A DNA stretch of 64,000 bases from Colivivens sp963626085 (GCA_963626085.1 CAVFVJ010000002.1:44848-108847); one strand, 5' to 3'; shown: positions 8,262-17,912, counted from the stretch's first letter. Notes: a model not told the origin generated them from the letters alone. Numbers and translations are program-made.

Positions 8262-9053
8262 ATGAACATAACGATTATTGGAGCCGGCAGTATAGGCGGT
8301 GCTTTGGCACGCGGATGGAGTAAAAAGGAGACAGACCTAAAAATCACTGTGTCTGGAGTACACTGGGACAAACTGAACCAAATCAAAGAGGACTGTCCTG
8401 TAGTAGAGACTATGGTGGACGACACTCAAGCAATCAAAGACGCAGATATTATAGTCATTGCTGTCAAGCCATGGCAGGTGGAGACTGTCATCAATGACAT
8501 CAAGCCCAACCTCACCTCTACCCAAATTATGGTGTCGCTGGCTGCGGGCGTGACACTGGAAGACATCAAGACCCTACTCTACAAACACCAGTGTCAGATT
8601 CCGTCGTTGTTCTACGTCATCCCAAACATCGCAGCTGAGTTCTGCGAGAGCATGACTTTCATCTGTTCCGCGGATGAAGAATCACAGAAACACCTTGAAA
8701 CTGTCGACAACCTCTTTAAACTGGTTGGCGACACATTCTGTTGCGAGGAGAAGATGGTGGCACCGGGTATGCTCATGGCATCATGCGGTATTGCCTATGT
8801 GATGCGTTTCCTGCGTGTGCAGACTGAGGCTGGTGTGGAGATGGGATTCTATCCGAAGGATGCTTTGAAGATTGCCATACAAACGATGAAAGGAGCGTCC
8901 GAACTCTTGCACAAGACAGGAGAGCATCCAGAACAGGCCATCGACCGTGTGACCACCCCTGGCGGATATACAATAAAAGGATTGAACGAGATGGATCATG
9001 CAGGATTCAATTCTGCGGTCATCCGTGTATTCAAAACTGGCTATGAAAAATAA
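8262..9053 (+). CDS. proC: Pyrroline-5-carboxylate reductase
   Basis: Reduces 1-pyrroline-5-carboxylate to proline with NAD(P)H, the last step of proline synthesis. The N-terminal Rossmann motif is clear (MNITIIGAGSIGGALARGW), followed by DADIIVIAVKPW and the C-terminal dimer domain with the VTTPGGYTIKGLNEMDHAGF signature, which is specific to ProC. Length is 263 residues, as in the family. It begins a + strand run with pta (24-base gap) and ackA. In several Bacteroides genomes proC follows argD in the arginine operon; here the arg operon is on the opposite strand a few kilobases away, so the two have been separated. Confidence 0.95.
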   Translation: MNITIIGAGSIGGALARGWSKKETDLKITVSGVHWDKLNQIKEDCPVVETMVDDTQAIKDADIIVIAVKPWQVETVINDIKPNLTSTQIMVSLAAGVTLEDIKTLLYKHQCQIPSLFYVIPNIAAEFCESMTFICSADEESQKHLETVDNLFKLVGDTFCCEEKMVAPGMLMASCGIAYVMRFLRVQTEAGVEMGFYPKDALKIAIQTMKGASELLHKTGEHPEQAIDRVTTPGGYTIKGLNEMDHAGFNSAVIRVFKTGYEK

Positions 9054-9077
9054 CTTTATAACAAACTACAAACTGCA

Positions 9078-10088
9078 ATGAATATTATAGATTCAATTAT
9101 TGCGCGCGCCAAAGCAAACAAACAGCGCATAGTACTTCCCGAAAGTCTGGAGGAAAGGACTATCACTGCCGCTGACCACGCTCTTGCCGACAATCTTGCC
9201 GACATAATTCTTATAGGAAACCCTGAGGAAATAAAAGCCAAAGCGACAGAGTTAGGACTGAAGCATATCGACAAAGCTTCCGTCATCGACCCGAAGACAT
9301 CCGACAAGACGGAGGAATATGCGCAGCTGCTTTTCCAACTCCGCCAGAAGAAGGGCATGACAATAGAAAAAGCACGTGAACAGGTGCTCGACCCATTGTA
9401 TTTCGGATGTCTGATTATCAAAAATGGTGATGCAGACGGACAGATTTCAGGAGCTTTATCTACCACAGGTGACACCCTGCGTCCGGCATTGCAAATCATC
9501 AAATGTGCACCTGGCATAAATTGCGTCAGTGGAGCGATGCTCCTTATCACCAAGGCTCAGCAATATGGTGAAGACGGCATGCTGGTCATTGGTGATGTAG
9601 CCGTAACCCCTGTGCCCGATGCCAATCAATTGGCACAAATAGCAGTCTGCACAGCTCAGACAGCCAAGAGTGTAGCTGGATTTACAGACCCAAGAGTAGC
9701 AATGCTCAGTTTCTCCACCAAAGGTAGTGCAAAGCACGAGGTCATCGACAAGGTGGTGGAAGCTACCCGACTGGCAAAAGAGATGGAACCCGACCTCAAG
9801 ATTGACGGTGAACTACAGGCGGACGCTGCACTTGTTCCGAGTGTAGCCGAGAAGAAAGCACCAGGAAGTGACATTGCCGGAAAAGCCAACGTACTGATTG
9901 TCCCTTGCCTTGAAGTGGGTAACATTGGTTATAAACTGGTACAGCGTCTTGGTGGAGCGGATGCCATAGGTCCGATCCTGCAAGGTATTGCGCACCCGGT
10001 AAATGACCTTAGCCGCGGATGTAGCGTGGACGATATATACAAGATGATAGCGATTACCGCATGTCAGGCAATGGATGCGAAACAATAA
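9078..10088 (+). CDS. pta: Phosphate acetyltransferase
   Basis: Converts acetyl-CoA and phosphate to acetyl phosphate and CoA, the first step of acetate formation. The 336-residue chain is the short form (catalytic PTA_PTB domain only, no N-terminal DRTGG/P-loop regulatory part). Motifs seen are IVLPESLEERT at the N-terminus, DGQISGALSTTGDTLRPAL in the middle, and LIVPCLEVGNIGYKLVQRLGGADAIGPILQG near the C-terminus. It is directly followed by ackA (32-base gap), the usual pta-ackA pair for ATP production in fermentation. Confidence 0.96.
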   Translation: MNIIDSIIARAKANKQRIVLPESLEERTITAADHALADNLADIILIGNPEEIKAKATELGLKHIDKASVIDPKTSDKTEEYAQLLFQLRQKKGMTIEKAREQVLDPLYFGCLIIKNGDADGQISGALSTTGDTLRPALQIIKCAPGINCVSGAMLLITKAQQYGEDGMLVIGDVAVTPVPDANQLAQIAVCTAQTAKSVAGFTDPRVAMLSFSTKGSAKHEVIDKVVEATRLAKEMEPDLKIDGELQADAALVPSVAEKKAPGSDIAGKANVLIVPCLEVGNIGYKLVQRLGGADAIGPILQGIAHPVNDLSRGCSVDDIYKMIAITACQAMDAKQ

Positions 10089-10120
10089 GAGTTGACGACA
10101 AACAATATATACAAACAGAA

Positions 10121-11323
10121 ATGAAAATACTTGTGTTAAACTGTGGCAGCAGTTCAATTAAATATGCCCTCTATGACATGACGGACAAATCCGTAATCAC
10201 ATCCGGTGGCATAGAGAAAATAGGTCTGCCCGACTCCTTTATCAAGATCAAATACAACGGCAAGAAGGTACAAATAGATCAGCCTATTGCAGAGCACACT
10301 GCAGGTGTGGAGTTCATATTCAAGTGCCTCACCACTGGAGAGACCACGGTACTGAAGTCATTGGACGAGATTGACGCTGTAGGACACCGAATGGTTCACG
10401 GGGGTGAGAAATTCAACAAGAGTGTGATTCTTAACGATGAGGTGATGAAGGTGTTCGAGAGTTGCAACGACCTTGCCCCACTCCATAATCCAGCCAACAT
10501 CAAGGGTGTGAACGCCGTAAAGAAGTTCCTGCCCAACGTACCACAGGTCGGAGTGTTTGACACCGCATTCCATCAGACAATGCCCGACTATGCTTACATG
10601 TACGCACTACCGTATGAGCTATACAAGGAATATGGAGTGCGCCGTTACGGTTTCCACGGCACCAGTCATAGGTATGTGAGCCAGCGCGTGTGTGAGTTCC
10701 TTGGAGTGAAACCCGAAGGCACAAAGATCATCACCTGCCATATCGGCAACGGAGCGTCAATATCAGCAGTAAAGGACGGCAAGAGTGTGGATACATCCAT
10801 GGGACTCACCCCACTGGAAGGTCTGATTATGGGTACACGTAGCGGTGATATCGACGCAGGCGCAGTGACATTCCTAATGGAAAAACTTGGACTGGACACG
10901 ACTGGCATAAGCAACTTGCTTAACAAACAATCGGGACTTGCTGGAATAAGCGGTGGTTCAAGCGACTTCCGTGACATTCTCGCTGCCATTGAGGCTGGCA
11001 ACGACCGTGCCCGTTTGGCTAAAGAGATGTACACATACCGCATAAGGAAATATATCGGTCAGTATGCAGCAGCAATGGGTGGAGTAGACATCATACTCTT
11101 CACTGGTGGTGCTGGTGAGAACCAATGGGAAGTACGCGAAGGTGCAACTAACGGTTTGGAGTTCCTTGGTGTCAAGATCGACAAGGAGAAGAACCACTCA
11201 GTACGTGCCACTGAAGACATTATCAGCACGCCCGACAGTAAGGTCACTGTCTGCGTCATTCCTACCGACGAGGAACTGATGATTGCATCCGACACCCTAT
11301 CTCTGGTCAAAGGCTGCAACTAA
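10121..11323 (+). CDS. ackA: Acetate kinase
   Basis: Makes ATP from acetyl phosphate, releasing acetate. The start is the ATG at 10121 (MKILVLNCGSSSIKYALYDM), the standard family N-terminus; the in-frame ATG at 10061 lies inside pta and is rejected. Visible signatures are the N-terminal VLNCGSSSIKY phosphate loop, the VFDTAFHQTMPDYAYMYALP block, RRYGFHGTSHRYVS, and FTGGAGENQWEVRE. Length is 400 residues, typical. It follows pta in the same operon and ends 24 bases before a strong bidirectional terminator. Confidence 0.97.
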   Translation: MKILVLNCGSSSIKYALYDMTDKSVITSGGIEKIGLPDSFIKIKYNGKKVQIDQPIAEHTAGVEFIFKCLTTGETTVLKSLDEIDAVGHRMVHGGEKFNKSVILNDEVMKVFESCNDLAPLHNPANIKGVNAVKKFLPNVPQVGVFDTAFHQTMPDYAYMYALPYELYKEYGVRRYGFHGTSHRYVSQRVCEFLGVKPEGTKIITCHIGNGASISAVKDGKSVDTSMGLTPLEGLIMGTRSGDIDAGAVTFLMEKLGLDTTGISNLLNKQSGLAGISGGSSDFRDILAAIEAGNDRARLAKEMYTYRIRKYIGQYAAAMGGVDIILFTGGAGENQWEVREGATNGLEFLGVKIDKEKNHSVRATEDIISTPDSKVTVCVIPTDEELMIASDTLSLVKGCN

Positions 11324-11346
11324 ACGACAGTTCCCCTTTAAACAAA

Positions 11347-11406
11347 ACCAAGCGTGCCATCTTCCGCTTCACTATAAATGTTGAAGTGGTAGATGGCACG
11401 CTTGGT
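11347..11406. terminator. Bidirectional terminator between ackA and ABC-F gene
   Basis: A 16-bp perfect stem, ACCAAGCGTGCCATCT (11347-11362) with its complement at 11391-11406, encloses a second stem (CCGCTTCA with TGAAGTGG, one G-U pair). It lies between the convergent ackA (+) and ABC-F (-) genes and can end both transcripts. Confidence 0.8.
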
Positions 11407-11423
11407 CTGGGACAGAATATCTT

Positions 11424-13217
11424 TTACTGAAGTCCAGAGACATGTTCGCCCAACCGTTCCCATTCATCAACTGCATCCGACAGTTGTTTCTGAAGTTGAG
11501 TGTATCTCTCCACCAATTGCATATCGTTCTTCTCCGCCAGAGTCATCTCCACCTCTGCCAGTTCCTTCTCCAGCCGTTCGACCTTGTCCTCACACTCCTT
11601 CAAGGCTTTTTCAGCCCTAGCCTTAGCCTTGGCCTCTGCCCTCTGCTGCTCATACGACAGAATCCGTTTCTGTTTGGCAGCGTCAGCTGAAGCCGTGTCT
11701 GAAGTCTTTTGCTTAGGTGTTGTGTCAGTCTCCTTTACCGTATGTACAGATATGTTGCTTTTCTCTATGGGTTCGAACACCTTCTGATCCTTGAACATGT
11801 ACACACGGTCCACCAGCCCGTCGAGGAACGCACGGTCGTGGCTGACAATGATAGCAGTGCCGTCAAAGTCACGTATCGCATTCTTCAGCACATCCTTCGA
11901 CTGCATATCGAGATGGTTGGTAGGCTCATCGAGAATAAGGAGGTTCACTGGCTGAAGCAACAGTTGAATCATCGCCAAACGACTCCGTTCACCGCCCGAC
12001 AACACCTTCACATATTTGTCGCTCGCCTCTCCACCGAACATGAAAGCTCCAAGCAAGTCACGCACTTTGGTGCGCATGTCTCCGGTAGCCACCCTGTCTA
12101 TCGTGTCAAAAACAGTTATATCGCCATCCAGCAACTGAGCCTGATTTTGTGCAAAATAACCTATCTGCACATTATGTCCTATCTTCAGAAGTCCATCATA
12201 AGGAATCTGTCCCATGATACACTTCACGAGCGTAGACTTACCCTCACCGTTGTTGCCCATGAAAGCCACCTTCTCACCACGCTTGATAGTTAAGTTCACA
12301 TGGTCGAACACCACATGTTCTCCGTACGCCTTCCTCACCTCATCACATATCACAGGATAATCGCCACTGCGTTGGCATGGTGGGAACTTAAGACGAAGCA
12401 AAGCGGTATCCACCTGATCCACCTCAATCGGTACAATCTTCTCCAGTTGTTTGATGCGGCTCTGAACCTGGTTCGACTTGGTAGGCTTGTACCTGAACTT
12501 CTCTATAAAGTCCTTTATGTCCGCAATCTCCTTCTGTTGGTTCTCGTACGCCCGTAGTTGCTGTTCCCTCCGTTCGTCACGTAGTTTCACGTACTCGTCG
12601 TACTTCACCTTATAGTCATTGATATGTCCGCAGGTAATCTCGATGGTACGAGTGGTTGTGTTGTTGACGAAAGCCCTGTCGTGACTCACGAGCACCACTG
12701 CCTTGGCACTGCTTTGGATGAAACGCTCAAGCCACTGTATGGAACCGATATCAAGATGGTTGGTAGGCTCGTCGAGCAACAGTAGGTCGGGCTTGCGCAA
12801 CAGGATCTTCGCCAGTTCAATACGCATACGCCATCCACCGGAAAACTCACTGGTAGGACGTGCAAAGTCCTCCCTCTTGAACCCAAGACCCGTGAGAGTC
12901 TTGTCGATGTCAGCTTTCATAGCCCACTCCTCCACATGAGACTCCCCATCGAATGCCTTGGCTGTCTCCTGCTCCAGAGTACATGAGTCACTGAGCACCA
13001 TGACCTGTGGCAGATACCCTATGGTCAGTTCCTTCGGTCTCGACACCACCCCACTGGTAGGCTGCTGCAGTCCAGCAATAATCTTCAACAGTGTAGACTT
13101 TCCCGCACCGTTCTTGCCGACCAATGCTATACGGTCATTGGGATTGACAACGAACCCAACATTCTCAAACAGGGGACGTGCCCCGAACTCCACACAAAGG
13201 TTCTCTATTGAAACCAT
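11424..13217 (-). CDS. ABC-F family ATPase (translation factor / ribosome protection type)
   Basis: Soluble protein with two ATP-binding cassettes and no membrane segments, the ABC-F pattern. First cassette: Walker A GKNGAGKST (residues 35-42), signature FSGGW (125-129), Walker B LLLLDEP. Second: GNNGEGKST (321-329), LSGGE (406-410), LLILDEP. The linker between them (about 190-270) is the charged helical arm that contacts the ribosome in this family, and a coiled coil follows at about 525-595. Length is 597 residues. It starts 39 bases after argD ends, so some read-through from the arginine operon is possible. Family knowledge suggests a role on the ribosomal E site; nothing here points to antibiotic resistance in particular. 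Confidence 0.9.
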   Translation of the reverse strand: MVSIENLCVEFGARPLFENVGFVVNPNDRIALVGKNGAGKSTLLKIIAGLQQPTSGVVSRPKELTIGYLPQVMVLSDSCTLEQETAKAFDGESHVEEWAMKADIDKTLTGLGFKREDFARPTSEFSGGWRMRIELAKILLRKPDLLLLDEPTNHLDIGSIQWLERFIQSSAKAVVLVSHDRAFVNNTTTRTIEITCGHINDYKVKYDEYVKLRDERREQQLRAYENQQKEIADIKDFIEKFRYKPTKSNQVQSRIKQLEKIVPIEVDQVDTALLRLKFPPCQRSGDYPVICDEVRKAYGEHVVFDHVNLTIKRGEKVAFMGNNGEGKSTLVKCIMGQIPYDGLLKIGHNVQIGYFAQNQAQLLDGDITVFDTIDRVATGDMRTKVRDLLGAFMFGGEASDKYVKVLSGGERSRLAMIQLLLQPVNLLILDEPTNHLDMQSKDVLKNAIRDFDGTAIIVSHDRAFLDGLVDRVYMFKDQKVFEPIEKSNISVHTVKETDTTPKQKTSDTASADAAKQKRILSYEQQRAEAKAKARAEKALKECEDKVERLEKELAEVEMTLAEKNDMQLVERYTQLQKQLSDAVDEWERLGEHVSGLQ

Positions 13218-13256
13218 TCCTATGTCAATTCAAGTTGCGAAGAACGTGTGTTCCAG

Positions 13257-14384
13257 TTACAATACTTTCTTGAAACGTTCGATGAAGTCATCCGCCTCAG
13301 CTTTCGACAAACACAAAGGAGGCAGCAGACGTATCACATTCGTTCCGCTACAACCTGTGAAGCAATGCTGCTCATGCACCAGACGGTTACGAATCTCCTT
13401 ATAAGGCACATCCAGTTCTACCCCTATCATCAGACCCTTGCCCCTCACATCAACCACATGAGGGAGTTTCTCTTCCTTCAGTCTGTGCATGAGGTATTCA
13501 CCTATCGTAGCGGCATTTTCCACCAGATGCTCGTCCTCCAGCACATCGAGTACTGCCAATGCCGCAGCACATGCCAGATGGTTGCCTCCGAAGGTCGTAC
13601 CCAACTGACCGTACACTGCCTGAAACTTAGGCGAGATGAGAAGTCCGCTCATAGGGAAGCCGTTACCGATGCCCTTTGCCACAGTTATGAGGTCTGGTTT
13701 GATCCCAAGATGCTGGTGGGCGAAGAACTTACCCGAACGGCCGTAGCCACACTGAATCTCGTCGCATACCAGAACGGTGTTGTGCGCCTCGCATACAGCA
13801 CTCAGTCCCTGCATAAATTCCTTGTCCGCCACACGTATGCCGCCTACGCCTTGGATGCACTCTATGATACAGGCACACACATCATCCTTCTCAATCTCCT
13901 TCTTCCATGCTTCAAGATCGTTCAGAGGCAGGAACGACACGTGTCCATTGTCGTTTATCGGAGCCACAATCTTAGGGTTGTCAGTAGACTCCACTGCCAG
14001 TGACGTACGGCCGTGAAACGCCTTACCGGCAGCCAGCACCCTTTTCCGTCCATTGTAGAACGAAGCCAGTTTCAGAGCATTCTCATTCGCCTCTGCGCCC
14101 GAATTGACAAGGAACAAGCAGTAGTCGTCATAGCCACATGCTTTACCCAACCGACTCGCCAACTCACGTTGCAACGGATTAATAACTGAATTGCTGTAGA
14201 AGCCGAGCTTGTTCAATTGCTCAGTCATCTTCTCTATATAATGTGGATGACAGTGTCCGATACTGATTACCGCATGTCCTCCATACAGGTCAAGATACTC
14301 TTGACCCTTGTCGTCCCATACCTTACACCCCTTACCTTGTTCTATCGCTATGTCAAAAAGTGGATAAACATCAAATAGCTGCAT
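13257..14384 (-). CDS. argD: N-acylornithine aminotransferase (acetyl- or succinylornithine)
   Basis: PLP enzyme that transaminates the N-acyl glutamate semialdehyde to N-acylornithine in arginine synthesis. Class III aminotransferase features: NSGAEANENALKLA (residues 94-107), the DEIQ PLP-ring Asp at 208, and TVAKGIGNGFPMSG with the Schiff-base Lys at about 237. Length is 375 residues. In Bacteroides the pathway is known to run on N-succinyl rather than N-acetyl intermediates, so the substrate here may be N-succinylornithine; the sequence read alone cannot settle this. It is the last gene of the argR-GNAT-argG-argC-argD run, 36 bases after argC. Confidence 0.93.
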   Translation of the reverse strand: MQLFDVYPLFDIAIEQGKGCKVWDDKGQEYLDLYGGHAVISIGHCHPHYIEKMTEQLNKLGFYSNSVINPLQRELASRLGKACGYDDYCLFLVNSGAEANENALKLASFYNGRKRVLAAGKAFHGRTSLAVESTDNPKIVAPINDNGHVSFLPLNDLEAWKKEIEKDDVCACIIECIQGVGGIRVADKEFMQGLSAVCEAHNTVLVCDEIQCGYGRSGKFFAHQHLGIKPDLITVAKGIGNGFPMSGLLISPKFQAVYGQLGTTFGGNHLACAAALAVLDVLEDEHLVENAATIGEYLMHRLKEEKLPHVVDVRGKGLMIGVELDVPYKEIRNRLVHEQHCFTGCSGTNVIRLLPPLCLSKAEADDFIERFKKVL

Positions 14385-14420
14385 AACCTTATGTTATATC
14401 AAAATCTTTTACCTTACTAA

Positions 14421-15431
14421 TTAAAACGCACTCGCCTTCAGTCTGAGTCCGTCTGTCTCGTCCAGCCCGAACATCAGATTCATATTCTGTACAGCCTGTC
14501 CCACTGCCCCCTTGAGCAGGTTATCGATAACTGAAGTGACAACCAGTTTCTTGCCGAACTGGTCTACATGCACAAGTGCTTTATTGGTGTTGACCACCTG
14601 CTTCAAGTCGAGCGGCTTGTCAGAATAATGAGTGAACGCTGCGTCCTTATAGAAGTCCTTGTACGGTTCCACGACATCCACATCCGCAGAGTCGAGTCTT
14701 ACTACCTCCGTACAGAAGATGCCGCGCGAGAAATCGCCCCTGAACGGCACGAAGTCCACAGTCACGCCATCCGCATCAAACCCCTCGTCAAGTGTGTCGA
14801 TGACCTTAGGGGTATCCGCAGGACGGAGCTCGTTGAGCGACTGTGTTATCTCATGTAGATGCTGGTGGGTAAACACCTTATACACACTCATGTTACCCGT
14901 CCTCCAGGAGAAGTGGGTAGTAGCCCCTGGCTTTTGTCCTGCACCAGTCGAACCCGTTATGGCACTCACGTTCACATCGTGAGTCAACAATCCAGCCTTT
15001 GCCAATGGAAGCAGTCCCAGTTGAACGGCAGTGGCAAAACAACCAGGATTGGCAAGATGTGCGCACTTTCGTATCTCCTCACGATGGATTTCTGGCAAGC
15101 CATAGACAAAGTCATGACTACCTTTGATTCGGAAATCCTGCGCCATATCTATGATCTTCACGTTTTCTGGGACAGCATTCTCCTTCAGGAATGCCTCACT
15201 CTTTCCGTGACCGAAGCAGAAGAACAGTACGTCAACATCACCAAACGGTTTGGCGTCAGTAAACTCCAGCTCAGTCTCTCCTATCAGTCCCTCATGTACA
15301 TCATAGACCTTGTTGCCTGCGTTCGATTCACTGTTGGCAAACACTATCTCCGCTGACGGATGGTTGAGCAACAGACGGATGAGTTCACCGCCTGTATATC
15401 CAGCAGCTCCAAGGATTCCAACTCTCACCAT
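14421..15431 (-). CDS. argC: N-acyl-gamma-glutamyl-phosphate reductase
   Basis: NADPH-dependent reductase that makes N-acylglutamate semialdehyde from the acyl phosphate. The Rossmann start MVRVGILGAAGYTGGELIRLL and the catalytic cysteine in LANPGCFAT (Cys131) are plain, and the His in GVDFVPFRGDFSRGIF-like C-terminal block is in its usual place. Length is 336 residues; many ArgC proteins have 340-350. It starts only 3 bases after argG stops, so translation is probably coupled. It belongs to the arginine operon controlled from the argR promoter. Confidence 0.95.
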   Translation of the reverse strand: MVRVGILGAAGYTGGELIRLLLNHPSAEIVFANSESNAGNKVYDVHEGLIGETELEFTDAKPFGDVDVLFFCFGHGKSEAFLKENAVPENVKIIDMAQDFRIKGSHDFVYGLPEIHREEIRKCAHLANPGCFATAVQLGLLPLAKAGLLTHDVNVSAITGSTGAGQKPGATTHFSWRTGNMSVYKVFTHQHLHEITQSLNELRPADTPKVIDTLDEGFDADGVTVDFVPFRGDFSRGIFCTEVVRLDSADVDVVEPYKDFYKDAAFTHYSDKPLDLKQVVNTNKALVHVDQFGKKLVVTSVIDNLLKGAVGQAVQNMNLMFGLDETDGLRLKASAF

Positions 15432-15434
15432 CTC

Positions 15435-16640
15435 TTATCTCCTTTCGTCTGGATGTGCAAGATAGTAAGCGCGGAGAGCGGTAGAAGTAACCTTGATGAA
15501 GCCCTTCGCATCTTCACTGCTCCAAGCCTTGGCTGTCTCACCATATTCACCGAGTTTGTTCTTCACCAGGTCATTCGGAGAGTCCACTCCCACAGTCTGG
15601 AACATGAGAGGACGCAGTTCGAGTGTCACCTCACCTGTCACGTTACGCTGTGAGCTGGCAAGCATCGCCTCCATGTCTGGCATTACCGGTTCGAGATACT
15701 GACTCTCGTGCAGGAACATACCATACCATGTACCGATCTGGTCCTTCCAGTACTGCTGCCACTTCGACAAGGTAAACTTCTCAAGGAAGCGGTGCGCACC
15801 TATGATAAGCATCGGTGCGGCAGCTTCAAAGCCCACACGTCCCTTGATGCCTATTATTGTGTCGCCCACATGACAGTCACGTCCTATACCATAAGCCGCT
15901 CCTATCTCCTCTACTGCCTGGATTGCTTTAATCTTGTCGTCATAGTGAGTGCCGTTGACAGACACAATCTCACCCTTCTCGAAACCAATCTTGAGTATTT
16001 CTGGTCCTTCTTTGGTAGGATGCTTCAAGTAAGCTGACTCTGGCAAGCCCTGTGTCGAGTCGAGGATCTCGCCTCCACAGATGCTGGTACCCCACAGGCC
16101 CACATTATAACTGTACTTCAATTTGGCGAAATCTGCAGAGAACCCATTCTTGTTGAGGTAGTCGATTTCTTCCTGTCGGCTCAGGTTTCCGTCACGTGTG
16201 AGCGTGATAATCTCCGTGCCTGGAGCCATAACGAGGAAAGTCATGTCGAAACGTATCTGGTCATTGCCAGCACCTGTGCTTCCGTGAGCGATGGCATCAG
16301 CACCTATCTCCTTCGCATAACGTGCGATGGCAAGAGCCTGGAATATACGTTCAGAGCTGACAGATATAGGGTAACAGTTGTTTCTCAACACGTTTCCGTA
16401 TATCATATACTTAAGACTCTTATCATAATACTCGTGTGTCACGTCAAGGGTGACATACTTCGTTGCGCCCAACTTATAGGCGTTCTCCTCATTGGTCTTC
16501 AACTGTTCAGCACTGAAGCCACCAGTATTGGCACAAGCCGCATGGACTTCATACCCCTTTTCCTTTGCAAGATACATCACAGTATAAGATGTATCCAAAC
16601 CACCACTGAAGGCGACTACAACCTTTTTCTTCTTATCCAT
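15435..16640 (-). CDS. argG: Argininosuccinate synthase
   Basis: Joins citrulline and aspartate, using ATP, to form argininosuccinate. The N-type ATP-pyrophosphatase P-loop AFSGGLDTSYT lies at residues 10-20, and the family blocks ADAIAHGSTGAGNDQIRFD and SYNVGLWGTSICGGE follow. Length is 401 residues, typical. No argH is visible in the window. The gene lies between the GNAT gene (53-base gap) and argC (3-base gap) in the arginine operon. Confidence 0.95.
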   Translation of the reverse strand: MDKKKKVVVAFSGGLDTSYTVMYLAKEKGYEVHAACANTGGFSAEQLKTNEENAYKLGATKYVTLDVTHEYYDKSLKYMIYGNVLRNNCYPISVSSERIFQALAIARYAKEIGADAIAHGSTGAGNDQIRFDMTFLVMAPGTEIITLTRDGNLSRQEEIDYLNKNGFSADFAKLKYSYNVGLWGTSICGGEILDSTQGLPESAYLKHPTKEGPEILKIGFEKGEIVSVNGTHYDDKIKAIQAVEEIGAAYGIGRDCHVGDTIIGIKGRVGFEAAAPMLIIGAHRFLEKFTLSKWQQYWKDQIGTWYGMFLHESQYLEPVMPDMEAMLASSQRNVTGEVTLELRPLMFQTVGVDSPNDLVKNKLGEYGETAKAWSSEDAKGFIKVTSTALRAYYLAHPDERR

Positions 16641-16693
16641 CTTATTATCTTTTTATTATATACAATCCGTCAGAGACAGCAGCAAGTCTACAC

Positions 16694-17329
16694 TTACAGC
16701 AGTCCTCTTTTCGACATCTCCTTCATGATCTCCTGGAAGAGTTCTATGGGGGTAGGCTCACCCTTGTGTTTCTCCGGGTCATAAAGCATTCCAGTACAGA
16801 TACAGAACTTACGGTTCTTCATCTGCAGTATCGGGTAGTTCACACATCCTTGACAACTACGCCAGAACGCATCATCGTCGGTCAGTTTATTGAACGACAC
16901 TGGCACATACCCCAACGCTGTGTTCATCTTCATCACAGCGTCACCGCTTGTCAGTGAAAAGATCTTGGCATGAGGCCACCTGACACGCGCCAGTGTGAAC
17001 GTATGGTCTTTGATGCGCTTGGATATGTCACGACCTTGATAGTCGGGATGGACAATCAGACCTGAGGTGGTCACGTACGACTTGTTGCCCCACGTCTCTA
17101 TATAACTGAAACCAGCGAACCCGTCGCCAAGTTCCGTCTGCTTGCTGGGGTCAAGTGCCAGAATCGCCTTTCCTTCCTTCATCTTGGTCGCCACATACTC
17201 ATGCGTACGTTCCGCAATACCTGTACCTCTTTTTCTTGCAGCCTCACGTATCGTGTCATTGATAAGATCCACATACTTTTCATGTGAGGCATCAGCCACA
17301 ATGACTTTTATTCCATCTGGATATTCCAT
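16694..17329 (-). CDS. GNAT acetyltransferase in arginine operon, probable N-acylglutamate synthase
   Basis: GCN5-related N-acyltransferase of 211 residues. The ATG at 17329 (MEYPDGIKVIVADASHEKYV) is preferred over a TTG six codons upstream. The acyl-CoA binding region is seen as SGLIVHPDYQGRDISKRIKDH, with the Gly-x-Gly-like turn of motif A, and a second half rich in Cys (CQGCVNYPILQMKNRKFCIC). It lies between argR and argG, the place where an enzyme for the first committed step is expected, since no argA or argJ is visible. In Bacteroides the equivalent GNAT is thought to make N-succinylglutamate. That assignment here is by position and family, not by a known active site. Confidence 0.75.
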   Translation of the reverse strand: MEYPDGIKVIVADASHEKYVDLINDTIREAARKRGTGIAERTHEYVATKMKEGKAILALDPSKQTELGDGFAGFSYIETWGNKSYVTTSGLIVHPDYQGRDISKRIKDHTFTLARVRWPHAKIFSLTSGDAVMKMNTALGYVPVSFNKLTDDDAFWRSCQGCVNYPILQMKNRKFCICTGMLYDPEKHKGEPTPIELFQEIMKEMSKRGLL

Positions 17330-17375
17330 CTTTTTCTGTCTTGGCAAGCCTGTACGCTTGCTCTACCATATCTTT

Positions 17376-17846
17376 TTATTTATTTAAAGTTGTCTCCAAT
17401 TTCATCCTCATCGTTTCACGCGAGTAACTTTCCTCAAGAACAATCATAATCGTGTCATCGCCAGCCACAGTACCTATCACCTCCGGGATATCCGCATTGT
17501 CAATGTCATAGGCGACGCTACTGGCATAGCCTGGACGAGTCTTGATAACACACAGGTTTCCACTGAAGTGAATAGACTGTACACCATTGCTCAACAGCAT
17601 TTCCTGAATCGGGCGGTGCTCCCTAACCCGTCGGTACATCGTATTGTTGGGTAGGATGTAGATAGACCTACCGTTCATCGACGACGCCTTTGCGACTTTC
17701 AGTCGCTTCAAGTCCCTCGACAGAGTGGCCTGCGAGAGGTTGAATCCTTCCTGTTGCAATTTCTTGAGCAAGTCTTCCTGGGAATACACCTCCTGGCTCG
17801 ACAAAATCAACCTTATTACTTCTAATCTTGACTCCTTAGTCTCCAT
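17376..17846 (-). CDS. argR: Arginine repressor
   Basis: DNA-binding regulator of arginine genes that forms hexamers with arginine. Residues 1-70 are a winged helix (YSQEDLLKKLQQEGFNLSQATLSRDLKRLKVAK, with the conserved SQATLSRD recognition helix) and the rest is the oligomerisation and arginine domain, ending with GTVAGDDTIMIV, which holds the conserved Asp pair. Two starts are possible: 17864 and 17846. The promoter box at 17875-17882 puts transcription start only about 5 bases before 17864, so 17846 is chosen, giving 156 residues, the same as the E. coli protein. It is the first gene of the operon it probably controls. Confidence 0.93.
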   Translation of the reverse strand: METKESRLEVIRLILSSQEVYSQEDLLKKLQQEGFNLSQATLSRDLKRLKVAKASSMNGRSIYILPNNTMYRRVREHRPIQEMLLSNGVQSIHFSGNLCVIKTRPGYASSVAYDIDNADIPEVIGTVAGDDTIMIVLEESYSRETMRMKLETTLNK

Positions 17847-17874
17847 TGACGTATATTTATTCATTAAGGGACTG

Positions 17875-17904
17875 CAAAATTAGAAAATACTACGCAAACG
17901 GCAA
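17875..17904 (-). promoter_or_regulatory. Promoter of argR operon
   Basis: On the - strand a -33 TTG (17904-17902) is followed after 19 bases by TAATTTTG (17882-17875), matching the Bacteroidota TTTG/TAnnTTTG promoter. Transcription should start near 17868. Confidence 0.65.
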
Positions 17905-17912
17905 TGGATTCC

